Source: Oryzomonas sp.
GTDB lineage: Bacteria; Desulfobacterota; Desulfuromonadia; Geobacterales; Pseudopelobacteraceae
Direction of reading: 5' to 3'
DNA length: 64,000 nucleotides
Assembly (NCBI GenBank): GCA_031292255.1
Contig: JARLHN010000009.1
Location: 1-64,000, forward strand
In this document: positions 61,627-64,000 of the stretch, piece by piece
Numbering within the stretch: the first letter of the stretch is position 1
How the letters are laid out: each line of letters begins with the position of its first letter
Made by a program: the position numbers and the translations under genes
Notes under the pieces: generated by a model
Seen by the model: the letters and a program-made list of their open reading frames with translations, nothing else
The model's database searches: none
What the model was told of the DNA's origin: nothing

Positions 61627-62328
61627 ATGAAACGCTATCTTTCTTTTTTGTTCCTGCTGACAGCCCTGTCCCTGGTTGCCGGCTGCGCCGCTTTCACCCC
61701 CAAGCCGCCGCTGGAGTATCGGACCGGCGCCCAGGTGGATACCCTTTCAGCGGCCGTGTCCCTCTCCATTACCAAGGGTGAACAGGGCATGGGCGCAAAC
61801 GGTTTGCTGCTCTATCGGCGTCCCGACCGGATGAGGGTGGTGATCCTTTCCCCCTTTGGCACCACCATGATGGAAACCGTTTTGGCGGGCGAACAGGTCA
61901 CGGTTGTTGACAATTCCAAGGGGGTGGCGTTTAGCGGCTTGCTGGCCGATCTTCCCGAACAAGGGGAGGGGGATACCTGGCGCCAGGCGCGCTGGGTCAT
62001 GGATGTGCCGGCCCCCGGCAGCTCGCTGCGCGACGGCTCGATGGAGCGGGTCAACAGCACGGGCCTGAAGGAGCGGGTGACCTTCGAGAACGGGCTGGTG
62101 GTTGCCAAAAGCCTGTCCAACGGCGACGAGGCCCATTATAACGATTACGAGGTGGTGAACGGTACGCCCCTGGCGACCGAGATCATCATGTACAGCCACA
62201 ACGGCATGCGCCTGCGCATCAAAATCAACGATCCGGAGGTCAATACCGACCTGTCGCCGGAGGCCTTCACCCCCCATCTGGACAGCCTGACCCTCTACCC
62301 GCTCTCCGCGCTTCAGGGACGTCAATAG
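61627..62328 (+). CDS. Lipoprotein, LolB-like
   Basis: The start at ATG 61627 gives MKRYLSFLFLLTALSLVAGCAAF, with a clear lipobox LVAGC (Cys near residue 20). The 233-residue protein has a LolB-like beta-rich body (GANGLLLYRRPDRMRVVILS). It probably sits in the outer membrane and receives lipid from the LolA-like protein. Related lipoproteins also occur in aryl-polyene loci. Function is inferred from neighbours. Confidence 0.83.
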   Translation: MKRYLSFLFLLTALSLVAGCAAFTPKPPLEYRTGAQVDTLSAAVSLSITKGEQGMGANGLLLYRRPDRMRVVILSPFGTTMMETVLAGEQVTVVDNSKGVAFSGLLADLPEQGEGDTWRQARWVMDVPAPGSSLRDGSMERVNSTGLKERVTFENGLVVAKSLSNGDEAHYNDYEVVNGTPLATEIIMYSHNGMRLRIKINDPEVNTDLSPEAFTPHLDSLTLYPLSALQGRQ

Positions 62329-62331
62329 TCC

Positions 62332-64000
62332 ATGTTCCTTGCGTGGGTTCCCCGCATCATCGCCGCCGCCAACGCCCTTGCGCGCCGCCACCTGGAATGG
62401 ATATTCCGCGTGGCCTCGACGCGCCCCCTGACCATCATCTGTCTGTTTGCGTGCGCAGTGGCTTTGTCGGTTGCCTCCATATCATCCCTGCATTTCGAAA
62501 CAGACATATTCCGGCTTTTTCCGTCCCGTCAGCCGGCCCTCAGGCTGTTGCTCGATTCGCTCGAATGGACCGGCAGCGCCAATGATGCCTACTTTCTGCT
62601 GGAAGGCAATCCACAGTCACTGCCCGCCGAGGCAGGACGTTTTGCCGGGCGTCTCGGACAGGCGCGCGTCGATGGACAGCCTGCCTTCAAACGCATCACC
62701 TGGCGGATCTACGACGAAAGCCAGGCGGAATCGTTCAAAGAACTGATCGCCTATGCCGTCATCCACCCCCAACTCTTCATCGCGCCGGAAGATATGCCCC
62801 GTTATGTTGCCTGTTTTGCTCCCGATCAGGCAGCCGCGGCGTTACAACGGCTCCGGGTCGGCCTGGCCGGGCAGATCGGCGGTTTGGCCAGCGGGCTGGC
62901 CGCTGTCGATCCTCTTTCCCTGCGCGACCTGATCCTGCCGCGCCTCAAGGCTGGCGGTCAGGCACTCGACCTCAATCCGGCATCCCCCTATTTCATCTCC
63001 CGTAACGGCGCGGTGCTGATCATGATCGCCGAACCTGCCAGGCCTGTCCAGGACATGGCGTTCGCCCGCAAGCTGGTGGCGGCCATCAACGAGTGCCGCC
63101 GCGGTTCCCCGGTCTCGATCTCCTGCGCCGGTGCCCATATCAGCGCTGTCCTGGATGAAGCGGCGATGAAGTCCAATGTCCTTGTCAGCATCGTTATCTC
63201 ATTGTTGGTGGTGTTGGGTATTTTTTTCATCGCCTATCGGCGTTTGTTGCCTACCCTGCTCATCCCGCTGATCCTGGCGTGCGGCGTGCTGTTTGCCCTG
63301 GGGACCGCCGGGCTGTTCCTGTCGTCGATCCATATCATTTCTTTTGCCTTTACCGCCCTCATCACCGGCATCGGCACCGATTATTCGATACATATCTACG
63401 ACCGCTTTCACAGCGAGCGGGCTGCCGGCAAAACGTCACGGGAAGCGCTGGAGCTGGCAATGCTCGACACCGGCCTCGGCGTCTTCACCGCTGCTTTTAC
63501 CACGGCGATCCCATTTTTGGCGTTGATGGTGTCCGATGTCCGCGCGCTCCACGAACTCGGCCTGCTGGTGGGATTGGGTGTGATCTATTCCCTCTACGCC
63601 ACCCTGTTTTTCCTGCCGCCTCTGCTGCTTTTCATGGAGCGCCGATTTCCCATTGCCTATCGTCCCATACCGGGCCTTGGCCTGTCACGCGTCTGGAGAG
63701 CCGTGCAACTGCATCCGGCAGTGGTTGTCGCGGGTTCCCTGCTCATAACGGCAGGGCTTTGCTGGGCAGCTTTTTCCGTCAGTTTCGATGGTGAGCTCAA
63801 AAACTTGCAGCCACGCCATTCCGAGGCTTTTTTAGCTCAGGAAAAGATTGAAAGAAACTTAAGCATTGCGCCGAAACAGATAGTGGTGGCGCTGGAGGGA
63901 CGTGATCTGCCCGATGTTTTGGAGCGGGTTTCGCGGCTTGACGCATTGGCGGCGTCCCTTAAAACGCGCGGACAGATCGTGGCTTGGTCATCCCTCGGCA
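62332..64000 (+). CDS. MMPL-family RND exporter, partial at right edge
   Basis: The gene starts at ATG 62332, three bases after the lipoprotein stop, and runs off the window after about 556 codons. A first membrane helix is near residues 33-52, then a periplasmic loop to about 280. A block of membrane helices follows from 285 to 430 with the family motif GIGTDYSIHIYDRF. MMPL proteins export lipids and polyketides. With the LolA- and LolB-like proteins it forms a likely lipid-export route across the envelope. Confidence 0.9.
   Translation, partial: MFLAWVPRIIAAANALARRHLEWIFRVASTRPLTIICLFACAVALSVASISSLHFETDIFRLFPSRQPALRLLLDSLEWTGSANDAYFLLEGNPQSLPAEAGRFAGRLGQARVDGQPAFKRITWRIYDESQAESFKELIAYAVIHPQLFIAPEDMPRYVACFAPDQAAAALQRLRVGLAGQIGGLASGLAAVDPLSLRDLILPRLKAGGQALDLNPASPYFISRNGAVLIMIAEPARPVQDMAFARKLVAAINECRRGSPVSISCAGAHISAVLDEAAMKSNVLVSIVISLLVVLGIFFIAYRRLLPTLLIPLILACGVLFALGTAGLFLSSIHIISFAFTALITGIGTDYSIHIYDRFHSERAAGKTSREALELAMLDTGLGVFTAAFTTAIPFLALMVSDVRALHELGLLVGLGVIYSLYATLFFLPPLLLFMERRFPIAYRPIPGLGLSRVWRAVQLHPAVVVAGSLLITAGLCWAAFSVSFDGELKNLQPRHSEAFLAQEKIERNLSIAPKQIVVALEGRDLPDVLERVSRLDALAASLKTRGQIVAWSSLG

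Overview
The window looks like chromosome of a Geobacter-type bacterium (Geobacterales, Desulfuromonadota). The evidence is the gene repertoire: a frdCAB fumarate reductase/succinate dehydrogenase operon, an indolepyruvate:ferredoxin oxidoreductase with phenylacetate-CoA ligase and a Liv-type ABC transporter, several c-di-GMP-type signalling proteins, many cobalamin-type radical SAM enzymes, and GC-rich intergenic palindromes. Species cannot be fixed from the sequence alone.

Layout. 1-139: 3' end of a group II intron (domains V and VI), cut by the window edge. 194-1960 (-): response regulator with GGDEF and EAL domains. 1961-3060: gene-poor stretch with two small ORFs and a tRNA-Thr-like remnant. 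3.1-6.7 kb: queD-queE, a creatininase-family gene, a small unknown and an rlmD-type methyltransferase. 7.0-11.4 kb: TPR protein, IHF/HU, Na/Pi transporter and Ppx/GppA. 11.4-21.0 kb: iorA-iorB-carbonic anhydrase-paaK-ACT protein-livKHMGF, a probable aromatic/branched-chain amino-acid and aryl-acid block. 21.0-27.1 kb: tsaD, rsmA, a MucR-type regulator with a histone-like tail, rmuC, murJ, ogt. 27.1-27.55 kb: a gap between convergent genes with three DnaA boxes. 27.5-32.4 kb: mazG, an exported coiled-coil protein, a HAMP-GGDEF-like protein, a lipoprotein and tgt. 32.8-36.3 kb: frdCAB. 36.3-37.3 kb: a solitary Cas6-like protein.

37.4-49.7 kb and 57.2-64.0 kb (open at the right edge) look like two halves of one lipid/polyketide-like pathway. 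The left half encodes a polysaccharide deacetylase, a glycosyltransferase, a SPASM-like radical SAM protein, an LpxL-type acyltransferase, an acyl carrier protein, four B12-binding-type radical SAM enzymes (one after the thioesterase), a malonyl transacylase-like protein, a hotdog thioesterase and an MFS exporter. The right half encodes a ketoreductase, a ketosynthase, a degenerate second ketosynthase, a dehydratase that appears to start at AUU, a LolA-like carrier, a LolB-like lipoprotein and an MMPL exporter. Together they contain all steps of a dedicated type II fatty-acid/polyketide cycle plus radical tailoring and envelope export. The right half resembles the core of aryl-polyene loci, but no aryl starter genes are visible. 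This is the best candidate for an undescribed system here.

49.9-56.7 kb, between the halves, is a mixed accessory island: lipocalin, BrnT/BrnA toxin-antitoxin, a MocR-type regulator divergent from a PNPOx-like protein, an isochorismatase-family hydrolase, WrbA, a tautomerase, a NimA-like flavoprotein, and ribB under an FMN riboswitch. Several families of intergenic palindromes and MITE-like elements are scattered through the window.
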